Source of the DNA: Desulfuromonadaceae bacterium GWB2_53_15
GTDB taxonomy: Bacteria > Desulfobacterota > Desulfuromonadia > Geobacterales > Pseudopelobacteraceae
NCBI GenBank assembly: GCA_001824455.1
Contig: MHXL01000131.1
Coordinates: 2,123-7,352, forward strand
DNA: 5,230 nucleotides
Direction of reading: 5' to 3'
In this document: positions 1-5,230 of the stretch, piece by piece
Layout: each line of letters opens with the position of its first letter
Position numbering within the stretch: position 1 is the first letter of the stretch
The notes under the pieces: model-generated
Database searches by the model: none
Told to the model about the DNA's origin: nothing
Seen by the model: only the letters and a program-made list of their open reading frames with translations
Program-made: the position numbers and the translations under genes

Positions 1-783
1 GTCGCGGGCGGTTTCGCCGTCGATGGTCACGGTGGTCATCGTGCGCAGGTCCACGCGCCCCTTCAGCTCCTCCCGCGAGACCGTGTCCGGCGCCAGCTCG
101 GCTTCGGCCAATGCGTCCGGGCCAAAAACATGGGGCAGCTCGAAGCGGCGGATGATTGATTGCACCTCGACCTCGGGATCGTCCGGCCAGCCCAGTACCT
201 CCACGATCCTGCCCTCGGCCGGGCGCCCGCCGATCGGATAACTGGTCAGCTCCGCCACTACCTGATGTCCATCCTGGGCCAGGCCGCGTCCCTTGGGGTG
301 TATGGCGACCACCAGATTAAGGCGTTGCTCTTCGGGGATCACGATCGCGCCGCGTCGTGTTTCCTCATAACGCCCCACGATGCGTGTGGTGGCCCGTTCG
401 GTGATGGCAACAACCCGGCCCTCCTGCTTGCCGCCTCCCAGGCGGCTCCGCTCGGAGCGTACCTCCACCTTGTCGCCATGCATGGCACCCTTCATGTATC
501 GGGAAGGGATGAAGACATCCTCCCCCCCTCCCTCGGGGGTGACAAAGCCGTAGCCGTCACGGTGGGTCGAAAGCCTGCCCCTCACCCCTTTTGATGCACC
601 GGGCAAGGCATAGCTGTTTCCCTTCAACCGCGTTACCTCTCCGTCATCGGCCATATCCTCCAGCATGCGCTTCAGTTCGCTCTTGACGTGGCGGCCGCCG
701 AATTCGCGCAGCAGCGAGGCAAAGTGGGTGGATCCCTCGAGTTCCTTGAGGATGGCGATTATGTTTTTCTTGGATATTTGCAT
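1..783 (-). CDS. rnr: Ribonuclease R, N-terminal 261 residues (3' end outside window)
   Basis: This is the start of RNase R, a processive 3'-to-5' exoribonuclease that degrades structured RNA in the cytoplasm. Translation from the ATG at 783 gives an N-terminal winged-helix segment (about residues 5-60). A first cold-shock-type OB domain follows (about 67-125), with the typical run GYGFVTPEGGGEDVFIPS. A second OB region (about 135-200) comes next. The RNB domain then begins with TVTIDGETARD at residues 251-261. D255 and D261 match the first two metal-binding aspartates (E. coli D272 and D278); the remaining two would lie just past the window edge. The start is fixed by an in-frame TAA a few codons upstream with no other ATG between. 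The Shine-Dalgarno is weak. The gene is GC-rich (about 70% in one line counted by hand) and diverges from the M23 peptidase gene. The family assignment is secure; RNase II is less likely because of the N-terminal winged helix. Confidence 0.95.
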   Translation of the reverse strand, partial: MQISKKNIIAILKELEGSTHFASLLREFGGRHVKSELKRMLEDMADDGEVTRLKGNSYALPGASKGVRGRLSTHRDGYGFVTPEGGGEDVFIPSRYMKGAMHGDKVEVRSERSRLGGGKQEGRVVAITERATTRIVGRYEETRRGAIVIPEEQRLNLVVAIHPKGRGLAQDGHQVVAELTSYPIGGRPAEGRIVEVLGWPDDPEVEVQSIIRRFELPHVFGPDALAEAELAPDTVSREELKGRVDLRTMTTVTIDGETARD

Positions 784-819
784 GGTTCTGATCCAGTCAT
801 CCCGGCCAGCCGGTCTTTA

Positions 820-834
820 AAACCTGGCAGGTTT
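820..834. promoter_or_regulatory. 15-bp perfect palindrome in rnr/M23 divergent spacer
   Basis: Seven-base arms AAACCTG and CAGGTTT flank a single central G, giving a perfect dyad 37-51 bp upstream of the rnr start. A second GC-rich dyad, CCGGC-CA-GCCGG, lies at 802-813 between it and the gene. The one-base centre makes an RNA hairpin unlikely for the first dyad, so a DNA operator is the better reading. The binding protein is unknown. Confidence 0.35.
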
Positions 835-848
835 CGAGGATTCGAGTA

Positions 849-877
849 TTGTTTCAGCGACCCCGGCATGTTATGCT
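849..877 (+). promoter_or_regulatory. Possible sigma-70 promoter for the M23 peptidase gene
   Basis: TTGTTT (849-854) and TATGCT (872-877) are separated by 17 bp. They match the -35 consensus at 3 of 6 bases and the -10 consensus at 4 of 6. Transcription would start near 884, about 36 nt before the GTG start. The spacing is ideal but the hexamers are only moderate. Confidence 0.3.
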
Positions 878-919
878 TTTTTTAACCAATTTACGACTAA
901 TTTTCTGTCTGGATGCCCT

Positions 920-1729
920 GTGAAACAGCTCTTTAGTGCTCTGATTACCCTGTTTTTGATTATACCATCACCTTCATTGCACGCATTACAGCCCCCTGAT
1001 CAACCCGATCTGGCCGAATTGTCCGCCGCGCCGGGTCAATCGCCTTCTGCTGCGGCCTTGGTCGGCGCCTGTAACCGTTACAATGACCTCAATACTTCAA
1101 TCCGCGATGGAAAGATCAGTAAAGAGCCGGCCAGAAGCGCATTGAAACGGCTGCTGGCGGAGGTGCGGCAGAGATATGAACTGGCCGGCGGCAGAAACTA
1201 CACGAAGACAGACTGGACCTTCCCGCTGGCTGGCTACGACAGCCGGGCCATAACCGGCGGCAGTAACAAGGGGTATATCGCCAGCGGCTACGACTTTTAT
1301 ACCGGCAACCGCCATGGCGGTCATCCGGCCGTTGATATCTTTATCCGCGACCGCGACCAGGACAGCCTCGACGACCGTGCCAACAGGCCGGTCACGGTGC
1401 TTTCAGTCACAGGCGGCATTGTGGTCGCGTTGGAGCGGGAATGGGAGCAGGGAAGTGGCCTGCGGGGCGGGAAGTACCTCTGGATCTATGACCCGGCCAA
1501 TGACCTGCTGGTCTACTACGCCCACAACAGCGAACTGCTGGTGGGGCTGGGGGATATGGTCAAACCGGGAGATGCGATCGCCAAAGTTGGCAGGAGCGGC
1601 TTCAACGCCCACAAGCGCCGCTCACCGACCCATCTGCACCTTAGCGTGCTCAGGGTGCAGGATGGATGGCCGCTGCCGTTGAATGTGTACCAGGATCTGG
1701 CCCATGCAAAGACGATAGCAGCACAATAA
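920..1729 (+). CDS. Secreted M23 (LytM-type) zinc metallopeptidase
   Basis: The 269-residue protein is a predicted periplasmic or secreted peptidoglycan endopeptidase. It opens with a signal peptide: basic MK, a hydrophobic stretch at about 4-16, and likely cleavage after A22. A helix-rich linker (about 45-90) precedes the M23 domain. The full catalytic set is visible: H135 and D139 in HPAVD, H202 in YYAH, and H238/H240 in HLH. By homology with LytM, zinc is held by H135, D139 and H240, while H202 and H238 act in catalysis. The LysM-free lytic domain is followed by only a short tail. An acidic stretch (D144, D146, D148, D151, D152) sits directly after the zinc motif. The start is GTG at 920; the ATG at 913 is out of frame, and only a weak GGA precedes the GTG. 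Because the key residues are intact, this is probably an active hydrolase rather than an EnvC/NlpD-type activator. The exact bond cleaved cannot be inferred. Confidence 0.9.
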   Translation: MKQLFSALITLFLIIPSPSLHALQPPDQPDLAELSAAPGQSPSAAALVGACNRYNDLNTSIRDGKISKEPARSALKRLLAEVRQRYELAGGRNYTKTDWTFPLAGYDSRAITGGSNKGYIASGYDFYTGNRHGGHPAVDIFIRDRDQDSLDDRANRPVTVLSVTGGIVVALEREWEQGSGLRGGKYLWIYDPANDLLVYYAHNSELLVGLGDMVKPGDAIAKVGRSGFNAHKRRSPTHLHLSVLRVQDGWPLPLNVYQDLAHAKTIAAQ

Positions 1730-1742
1730 CAGTGCTATTCAC

Positions 1743-1788
1743 CTGATCAGACATTGACTATGCATGTGTAGTCATTAATTGTATGTCT
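1743..1788. repeat. Nested inverted repeats at convergent gene ends
   Basis: Outer arms AGACAT (1749-1754) and ATGTCT (1783-1788) enclose inner arms TGACTA (1755-1760) and TAGTCA (1769-1774), with an 8-nt loop and an 8-nt one-sided bulge. An 8-bp palindrome, CTGATCAG, sits just before at 1743-1750. The structure lies after the M23 stop and overlaps the last codons of the opposing gene. There is no clear U-tract, so calling it a bidirectional terminator is speculative. Confidence 0.3.
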
Positions 1789-2804
1789 AGCTTACCGTAA
1801 AGTTTTTCCATTGCCGCCAGTCCTGCCACTGCATATTTTTGCCACTTGGAGCCACGTCCTATGAGATTGTCCCATGCCGGTTGAATGTCAAAAGGTCGGT
1901 TTTCCTGTAGTAACGATAGAATTTGATGTGCTTGGTACAAATCCTTTGATCGCTTTGCGGCACTTGATGCATCTCTAACCTGTGAAACGATCAGCTTGTG
2001 CATGGCATATCGTACTGGCTGCGGGATGTTGACTAATACAGGTGTTGTGTCCAATAGTACTGAAAAAGAGGGTTTTTCTATTACATACGATAAATAGCTG
2101 AGAGGTTCGGCGGCACAGTTAAATCGCTTGATGAAAACCGGCGAATCTGACCCTTTAGTTTTAGGTGTTAATATATCCAGCCGAAGCTGACTTTTACGGA
2201 TTGCAAAGTTTGTAGAAGGGTCTTTATGGTTCAGTTTCGGTACTGGATAAAAACCCATTTCAAGACTGTCAAGCGCGGCGGGAATATCTGAATCAATCAT
2301 TGGAATTGCTACTGATACATTACGTTCTATAGCTAAATCAACGTCCATTGTTTTTGTTGTTTCAGGTGTCCAGGTAACGCCTAGCATAAGCCCTGCGGCC
2401 TGAAAAGCATGTGTACCCACAAGAACCCCGCCATTTCTGAATACCCCTGCATCTGCAAGGCTGCGGATTACTCGCGTCATGGCCTTATCGGTTGGCTGTT
2501 TGATACCAGCTTGAATTTGAAGACTGAGGCGTTTAAGTTTTCCCCCCATTTCCATAACGTCTGATTTGCCGTCTGCATGATCACGCATAAGTTGTTCTGT
2601 CTGCTCGTTGCGTCTTCCTATATATTTTTCTTCAAGTTGGCCGCTCGGGTTGTAGAAACGAAAATAGACGTATTCCTCTCCTTTATTACCCTTGATCGAG
2701 AATGATCCTTTCAAACTGGATATGGTTCTTGATGCCTCCACGATCTGCAAAAGCTCAATCAGCTCCGCATAGAGAGTTTGGGTTTGGATATCTATTTCGT
2801 ACAT
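1758..2804 (-). CDS. Orphan nucleotidyltransferase-fold protein (GSU2403 / NTP_transf_8 type)
   Basis: This 348-residue protein carries the hallmarks of a DNA polymerase beta-like nucleotidyltransferase. GVLVGTHAF (about 126-134) matches the G-T/S nucleotide-binding turn. D154 and D156 in TMDVDLA form the DxD metal site, and D210 in LRLDIL is the likely third carboxylate. A C-terminal helical region follows with PQPVRYAMHKLIVSQVR and KRSKDLYQAHQIL. I recognise this arrangement as the GSU2403-like family; substrate and role are not known. Related folds include AbiEii- and MenT-type toxins, so a toxin or defence role is possible but unproven. The start at 2804 is chosen for a strong Shine-Dalgarno seven bases upstream; a TTG start at 2858 would translate through the inverted repeats. 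Hand counts of a few lines give 35-52% GC, lower than rnr, which suggests transfer. It lies downstream of tRNA-Cys on the same strand, behind a terminator. No partner gene is visible. Confidence 0.8.
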   Translation of the reverse strand: MYEIDIQTQTLYAELIELLQIVEASRTISSLKGSFSIKGNKGEEYVYFRFYNPSGQLEEKYIGRRNEQTEQLMRDHADGKSDVMEMGGKLKRLSLQIQAGIKQPTDKAMTRVIRSLADAGVFRNGGVLVGTHAFQAAGLMLGVTWTPETTKTMDVDLAIERNVSVAIPMIDSDIPAALDSLEMGFYPVPKLNHKDPSTNFAIRKSQLRLDILTPKTKGSDSPVFIKRFNCAAEPLSYLSYVIEKPSFSVLLDTTPVLVNIPQPVRYAMHKLIVSQVRDASSAAKRSKDLYQAHQILSLLQENRPFDIQPAWDNLIGRGSKWQKYAVAGLAAMEKLYGKLDIQLMTTHA

Positions 2805-2811
2805 AACTGAT

Positions 2812-2819
2812 TCCTCCTT
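2812..2819 (-). promoter_or_regulatory. Strong Shine-Dalgarno that sets the nucleotidyltransferase start
   Basis: AAGGAGGA on the minus strand lies seven bases before the ATG at 2804. This is close to the ideal anti-16S complement, and stronger than that of any other gene here. It argues against the longer TTG-initiated frame beginning at 2858. Confidence 0.8.
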
Positions 2820-2825
2820 GTTTCC

Positions 2826-2872
2826 AGTTGTACCATGCTCTAAAAAAACATGGTACAACTATTTTTTAGAGC
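2826..2872. repeat. Two interleaved perfect inverted repeats (A-B-A'-B') upstream of the nucleotidyltransferase
   Basis: Arms A (AGTTGTACCATG, 2826-2837) and A' (CATGGTACAACT, 2849-2860) form a 12-bp perfect inverted repeat. Arms B (GCTCTAAAAAA, 2837-2847) and B' (TTTTTTAGAGC, 2862-2872) form an 11-bp perfect repeat interlocked with it. The dyad centres (2843 and 2854.5) are 11.5 bp apart, about one helical turn. In RNA the two hairpins would exclude each other, because the connecting loops (0-1 nt) are too short for a full pseudoknot. In DNA they could be paired operator sites for an autoregulator. The block ends six bases before the Shine-Dalgarno, so it could control either transcription or translation. 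No convincing -35/-10 pair was found here. Confidence 0.75.
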
Positions 2873-2940
2873 CAGTTTTGAATGACGGCTGATAAGGCAT
2901 AGAGGCCTGTGACCTGCTCGCGACAAAAGCCACGGCAGAT

Positions 2941-2976
2941 AATAAAAAAGGACTTAGGAAAATATCCTAAGTCCTT
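2941..2976 (-). terminator. Intrinsic terminator after tRNA-Cys
   Basis: A perfect 12-bp stem (2965-2976 with 2948-2959) and a 5-nt loop are followed on the minus strand by a T-rich tract. It begins 8 bp after the CCA end of tRNA-Cys and should isolate the downstream nucleotidyltransferase gene from tRNA transcription. Confidence 0.92.
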
Positions 2977-2984
2977 GTAATGTT

Positions 2985-3059
<75 letters not shown>

Positions 3060-3078
3060 ATTTGTTGTGCGAATCGTT

Positions 3079-3108
3079 CTTATATAAAATTATCCATGCA
3101 CATGTCAA
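3079..3108 (-). promoter_or_regulatory. Sigma-70 promoter of tRNA-Cys
   Basis: On the minus strand a perfect TTGACA (3108-3103) is followed, after 18 bp, by TATAAG (3084-3079), which matches 5 of 6 consensus bases. The predicted start is near 3072, giving a leader of about a dozen bases before the mature tRNA 5' end at 3059. The -35 begins three bases beyond the stop codon of the upstream lipoprotein gene. Confidence 0.8.
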
Positions 3109-3111
3109 TCT

Positions 3112-3483
3112 CTATTTGAATTTAATGGCAACCCCAGTGGCGCGATACTCCGTGGATGGGATGAAAATGTAGGTAGTAGTTGCCCCTGTCACCTCAGGGA
3201 GAATTACTGCGTCGGCTCCCATTTTATCTGCCTCTGCGCGGATCACTGAATAGCCCCATTCGAGAATATCCGGGTTTAGTTTGTAATCGAGAATGCCGTA
3301 GATTTCCCGTGTTACCTGGATTCGGCCCAGTTTGGTGTGTGGCCGCAGAAGTTCATCCTGTGCCAGGATTGGTGGCAGTTCGCGAGGGGGCGGGGGGTTT
3401 GGATTGGTTGTGCTGCACCCCACCTCAATCAGAATCAGCAGCATAAGCGACATGATCGCAAGCGTGTAACGTGAAGTTCGCAT
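3112..3483 (-). CDS. Small putative lipoprotein of unknown function
   Basis: The 123-residue protein has an export signal with basic residues R2 and R5, a hydrophobic run at about 8-19, and a candidate lipidation site at C23 followed by STTNP. The lipobox is atypical because E20 occupies the -3 position, where a hydrophobic residue is usual. A proline-rich linker (about 28-39, including PPPP) follows. A compact domain then contains EADKMGADAVILPEV (84-98) and ends with ATGVAIKFK. The 'x-GADAVI' helix-to-strand pattern resembles small alpha/beta envelope proteins such as YbjQ or RcsF-like folds, but this is only a pattern resemblance. The start is supported by AAAGGA about nine bases upstream. 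The gene diverges from yebC across a palindrome-bearing spacer, and no terminator separates it from the tRNA promoter. No specific function can be assigned. Confidence 0.75.
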   Translation of the reverse strand: MRTSRYTLAIMSLMLLILIEVGCSTTNPNPPPPRELPPILAQDELLRPHTKLGRIQVTREIYGILDYKLNPDILEWGYSVIRAEADKMGADAVILPEVTGATTTYIFIPSTEYRATGVAIKFK

Positions 3484-3512
3484 AGTTGATTATCCTTTGG
3501 TAACATCATTTT

Positions 3513-3546
3513 CCCTCTGGACAGAGGGTGTACACCATGCTAATAT
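3513..3546 (+). promoter_or_regulatory. yebC promoter overlapped by two palindromes
   Basis: TGGACA (3518-3523, 5 of 6) and TAATAT (3541-3546, 4 of 6) are 17 bp apart, placing the transcription start near 3553, about 60 nt before yebC. A dyad CCCTCTG-GA-CAGAGGG (3513-3528) covers the -35. A perfect 10-bp palindrome GGTGTACACC (3527-3536) lies in the spacer. These are classical repressor positions. The same DNA lies upstream of the divergent lipoprotein gene and could regulate both. Confidence 0.55.
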
Positions 3547-3611
3547 CTGCCGCTTTTTAAGGCAACAAGAAAACACGTTCTTCACCATATTTTCTCAAAG
3601 GAGCGGGAAAG

Positions 3612-4355
3612 ATGTCAGGTCATAATAAATGGAGTACCATCAAGCACAAAAAGGGCGCTGCCGACGCTAAGCGCGGCAAGGTCTTTACCAAGATCATCAA
3701 GGAGATCTCCGTTGCCGCCAAGCTGGGTGGCGCTGATCCTGCGGCCAACCCGCGTCTGCGGACGGCGGTAGACAAGGCCAAGGCCGAGAATATGCCCAAG
3801 GATAACATTGAACGGGCTATCAAGAAAGGAGCCGGCGGGTTGGAGGGTGTGACCTACGAGGAGATCGTCTACGAGGGCTACGGCCCTGGCGGCGCCGCAG
3901 TGCTGGTTGAGGTGCTGACCGATAACCGCAACCGTTCCGTCTCCGATATACGCAGTATCTTCACCAAGTGTAACGGCAATATGGGCGAGGCCGGCTGCGT
4001 TTCCTGGATGTTCAGCAAGAAGGGTCTGCTCGCGCTTGACAAGGGGATTGACTTTGAACAGCTCTTTGAAGCGGCGATTGAGGCCGGTGCCGATGATGTT
4101 ACCGAAGAGGACGAACAGTTTGAAGTGCTGACTGACCCATCGAATTTCATTGAGGTGCGCGAGGCGTTGGCGGCTAAGGGTTTCAAGTTCGCCAATGCAG
4201 AGATTACCATGATTCCGCAAACCATGGTTGAGTTGGAAGGCAAGCAGGCCGAAAACATGCTCAAACTGATGGATAGGTTGGAGGATAACGACGATGTGCA
4301 AAATGTCTACTCCAACTTCGATATATCTTCGGATGAGATGGAAAAGATGATGTAG
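3612..4355 (+). CDS. yebC: YebC/PmpR/TACO1-family protein
   Basis: The 247-residue protein is full length for the family (usually about 240-250) and begins with the signature [20 protein letters not shown]. It continues with the conserved [12 protein letters not shown] and [14 protein letters not shown] segments, then an acidic middle and C-terminal domain. YebC proteins are cytoplasmic. They were long annotated as transcription regulators, but work on the mitochondrial homologue TACO1 and on bacterial members supports a role in translation, easing ribosome stalling at proline-rich stretches. AAAGGAG eight bases upstream supports the start. The gene has a probable promoter with two palindromes and its own downstream terminator. 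Conserved linkage of yebC with ruvC is common in bacteria; here msrA separates the two. There are no signs of damage. Confidence 0.96.
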   Translation: MSGHNKWSTIKHKKGAADAKRGKVFTKIIKEISVAAKLGGADPAANPRLRTAVDKAKAENMPKDNIERAIKKGAGGLEGVTYEEIVYEGYGPGGAAVLVEVLTDNRNRSVSDIRSIFTKCNGNMGEAGCVSWMFSKKGLLALDKGIDFEQLFEAAIEAGADDVTEEDEQFEVLTDPSNFIEVREALAAKGFKFANAEITMIPQTMVELEGKQAENMLKLMDRLEDNDDVQNVYSNFDISSDEMEKMM

Positions 4356-4359
4356 TGAT

Positions 4360-4390
4360 ACAAGGGAGCTTCGGCTCCCTTGTTACTTTA
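4360..4390 (+). terminator. Intrinsic terminator after yebC, UUCG tetraloop
   Basis: A perfect 10-bp stem (4360-4369 with 4374-4383) is capped by TTCG, a very stable loop when closed by C-G as here. A T-rich but interrupted tail, TACTTTA, follows. The broken U-tract suggests termination may be incomplete, so msrA-ruvC could receive some readthrough from yebC. Confidence 0.82.
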
Positions 4391-4447
4391 TTAGTTACAG
4401 ATGGTTTTCTGCGGCGTTATCCAGCTTGACTGGGTCGGGGGAAATAA

Positions 4448-4915
4448 ATGGAAAAGGCTACCTTTGCTGCCGGCTGCTTCTGGGGTGTGGAGGAAGAATT
4501 CCGTAACGTGGCGGGTGTGATTGCCACGCGGGTGGGTTATGCCGGTGGTCATACCGATAACCCAACCTATCGGGATGTCTGTACGGGAGATACAGGTCAT
4601 GCCGAAGCGGTAGAGGTGCTTTTCGATCCTGAACAGATATCCTACGAACAGTTGCTGGATATCTTTTGGCGCGCCCATGATCCGACTCAGTTCAATCGCC
4701 AGGGGCCGGATGTGGGCAGCCAGTATCGTTCGGCCATCTTTTATCACACCGAGCAGCAACTTCGATTGGCGCAGGAGTCGCTGGAGCGTCTTGACCAGTC
4801 CGGCAGGTTGCAGCGCAGAATCGTGACCGAAATTGTTCCTATGGACACCTTCTGGGCGGCGGAAGAATATCATCAAAAATACCATCACAAGCATGGCGGC
4901 GGTTGCGGGTTTTAA
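4448..4915 (+). CDS. msrA: Peptide methionine sulfoxide reductase MsrA
   Basis: The 155-residue enzyme reduces methionine-S-sulfoxide in oxidised proteins, using thioredoxin as the usual reductant. The catalytic cysteine is C10 in GCFWG. The active-site residues align with E. coli MsrA at a constant offset of 41: Y41, E53, D88 and Y93 correspond to Y82, E94, D129 and Y134. The C-terminal GGGCGF places a resolving cysteine at C153; C45 is the only other cysteine. The protein lacks the long N-terminal extension of the E. coli enzyme and has no signal peptide, so it should be cytoplasmic. A purine-rich GGGGGAAA precedes the ATG. It follows the yebC terminator and its stop codon directly abuts the ruvC start, so the two genes are probably co-transcribed. 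No clear promoter was found in the 64 bp upstream, leaving readthrough or a weak promoter as options. Confidence 0.96.
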   Translation: MEKATFAAGCFWGVEEEFRNVAGVIATRVGYAGGHTDNPTYRDVCTGDTGHAEAVEVLFDPEQISYEQLLDIFWRAHDPTQFNRQGPDVGSQYRSAIFYHTEQQLRLAQESLERLDQSGRLQRRIVTEIVPMDTFWAAEEYHQKYHHKHGGGCGF

Positions 4916-5230
4916 ATGAGAGTTCTAGGCATAGATCCAGGTTCGCGCATCACTGGTTATGGCATCGTTGAGCAGGCTGGAAACCGTCTGGTCCATGTGG
5001 ATAATGGTGGCATATTTACCGATAGCGCCGCGGATTTTCCTGGCCGGTTAAAGAGGATCTTCGACGGCCTTTTGGCTGTCATAGCCCAGTACCAGCCTGA
5101 CGAGGTGGCTGTGGAGAACATCTTCTTTTCTACCAATGCACAGAGTGCCCTCAAATTGGGTCAGGCGCGGGGCGCTGCTATTGTGGCGGCTGTTCATGCC
5201 GGGTTGCCGGTTGCCGAATACACGGCCTTG
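4916..5230 (+). CDS. ruvC: Crossover junction endodeoxyribonuclease RuvC, N-terminal 105 residues
   Basis: This is the 5' part of RuvC, the dimeric nuclease that cuts Holliday junctions symmetrically together with the RuvAB branch-migration motor. The opening [18 protein letters not shown] carries the first catalytic aspartate, D7. E67 in AVENIFF matches the second acidic residue (E. coli E66), and F70 matches the junction-probing F69. The signature [13 protein letters not shown] follows. The last two catalytic aspartates lie beyond the window. The ATG at 4916 comes immediately after the msrA TAA (4913-4915), with no obvious Shine-Dalgarno, which suggests translational coupling to msrA. ruvA and ruvB would be expected downstream. 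Confidence 0.95.
   Translation, partial: MRVLGIDPGSRITGYGIVEQAGNRLVHVDNGGIFTDSAADFPGRLKRIFDGLLAVIAQYQPDEVAVENIFFSTNAQSALKLGQARGAAIVAAVHAGLPVAEYTAL

Noticed and set aside
160..594. Plus-strand open frame of 144 codons opposite rnr
   Set aside because: The opposite strand encodes RNase R continuously with conserved domains; this frame is a shadow of GC-rich coding sequence.
2861..2940. Possible small RNA or remnant gene between the terminator and the interleaved repeats
   Set aside because: No promoter pair, terminator of its own, tRNA fragment or coding frame with a start and Shine-Dalgarno could be identified.
3615..4301. Long minus-strand open frame (228 codons) opposite yebC
   Set aside because: It lies entirely within yebC, whose family signature is unmistakable. 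The reverse frame shows no recognisable motifs and has no good Shine-Dalgarno.
4391..4894. Minus-strand open frame of 167 codons opposite msrA
   Set aside because: msrA has all catalytic residues on the plus strand; the reverse frame has no family features.

Overview
The window looks like ordinary chromosome from a GC-rich, Gram-negative anaerobe, most likely a member of the Desulfuromonadota (Geobacter/Pelobacter-like). Three things point there: the yebC-ruvC neighbourhood, an orphan nucleotidyltransferase of the type I recognise as the GSU2403 family (named after a Geobacter sulfurreducens locus), and secreted proteins with Gram-negative export signals. The organism assignment is inference from gene content; no rRNA is present.

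Layout. Positions 1-783 (-) hold the N-terminal 261 codons of RNase R, cut by the window edge just as the catalytic RNB domain begins. A 136-bp divergent spacer with a 15-bp palindrome and a possible promoter leads to a secreted M23 (LytM-type) zinc peptidase at 920-1729 (+). Convergent with it, at 1758-2804 (-), is an AT-richer orphan nucleotidyltransferase-fold protein (NTP_transf_8 type) with an intact Asp triad and a near-perfect Shine-Dalgarno. Its upstream region carries two interleaved perfect inverted repeats (2826-2872). Next come a strong intrinsic terminator, tRNA-Cys(GCA) with its own near-consensus promoter, and a small putative lipoprotein gene (3112-3483), all on the minus strand.

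From 3612 the plus strand carries yebC (translation factor/regulator), a UUCG-loop terminator, msrA (methionine sulfoxide reductase A) and the first 105 codons of ruvC (Holliday-junction resolvase). The ruvC start codon directly follows the msrA stop codon. The yebC promoter candidate is covered by two palindromes, one over the -35 and one inside the spacer.

How the genes relate. Most are housekeeping: RNA decay (rnr), cell-wall hydrolysis (M23), tRNA supply, relief of translation stalling (yebC), protein repair (msrA) and recombination (ruvC). The least ordinary part is the nucleotidyltransferase gene with its interleaved repeats. It is compositionally distinct from its flanks, has no recognisable partner gene, and sits beside a tRNA gene. 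It is the best candidate for a poorly described system, possibly a self-contained regulated NTase related to toxin/defence NTases, but nothing in the sequence proves this.
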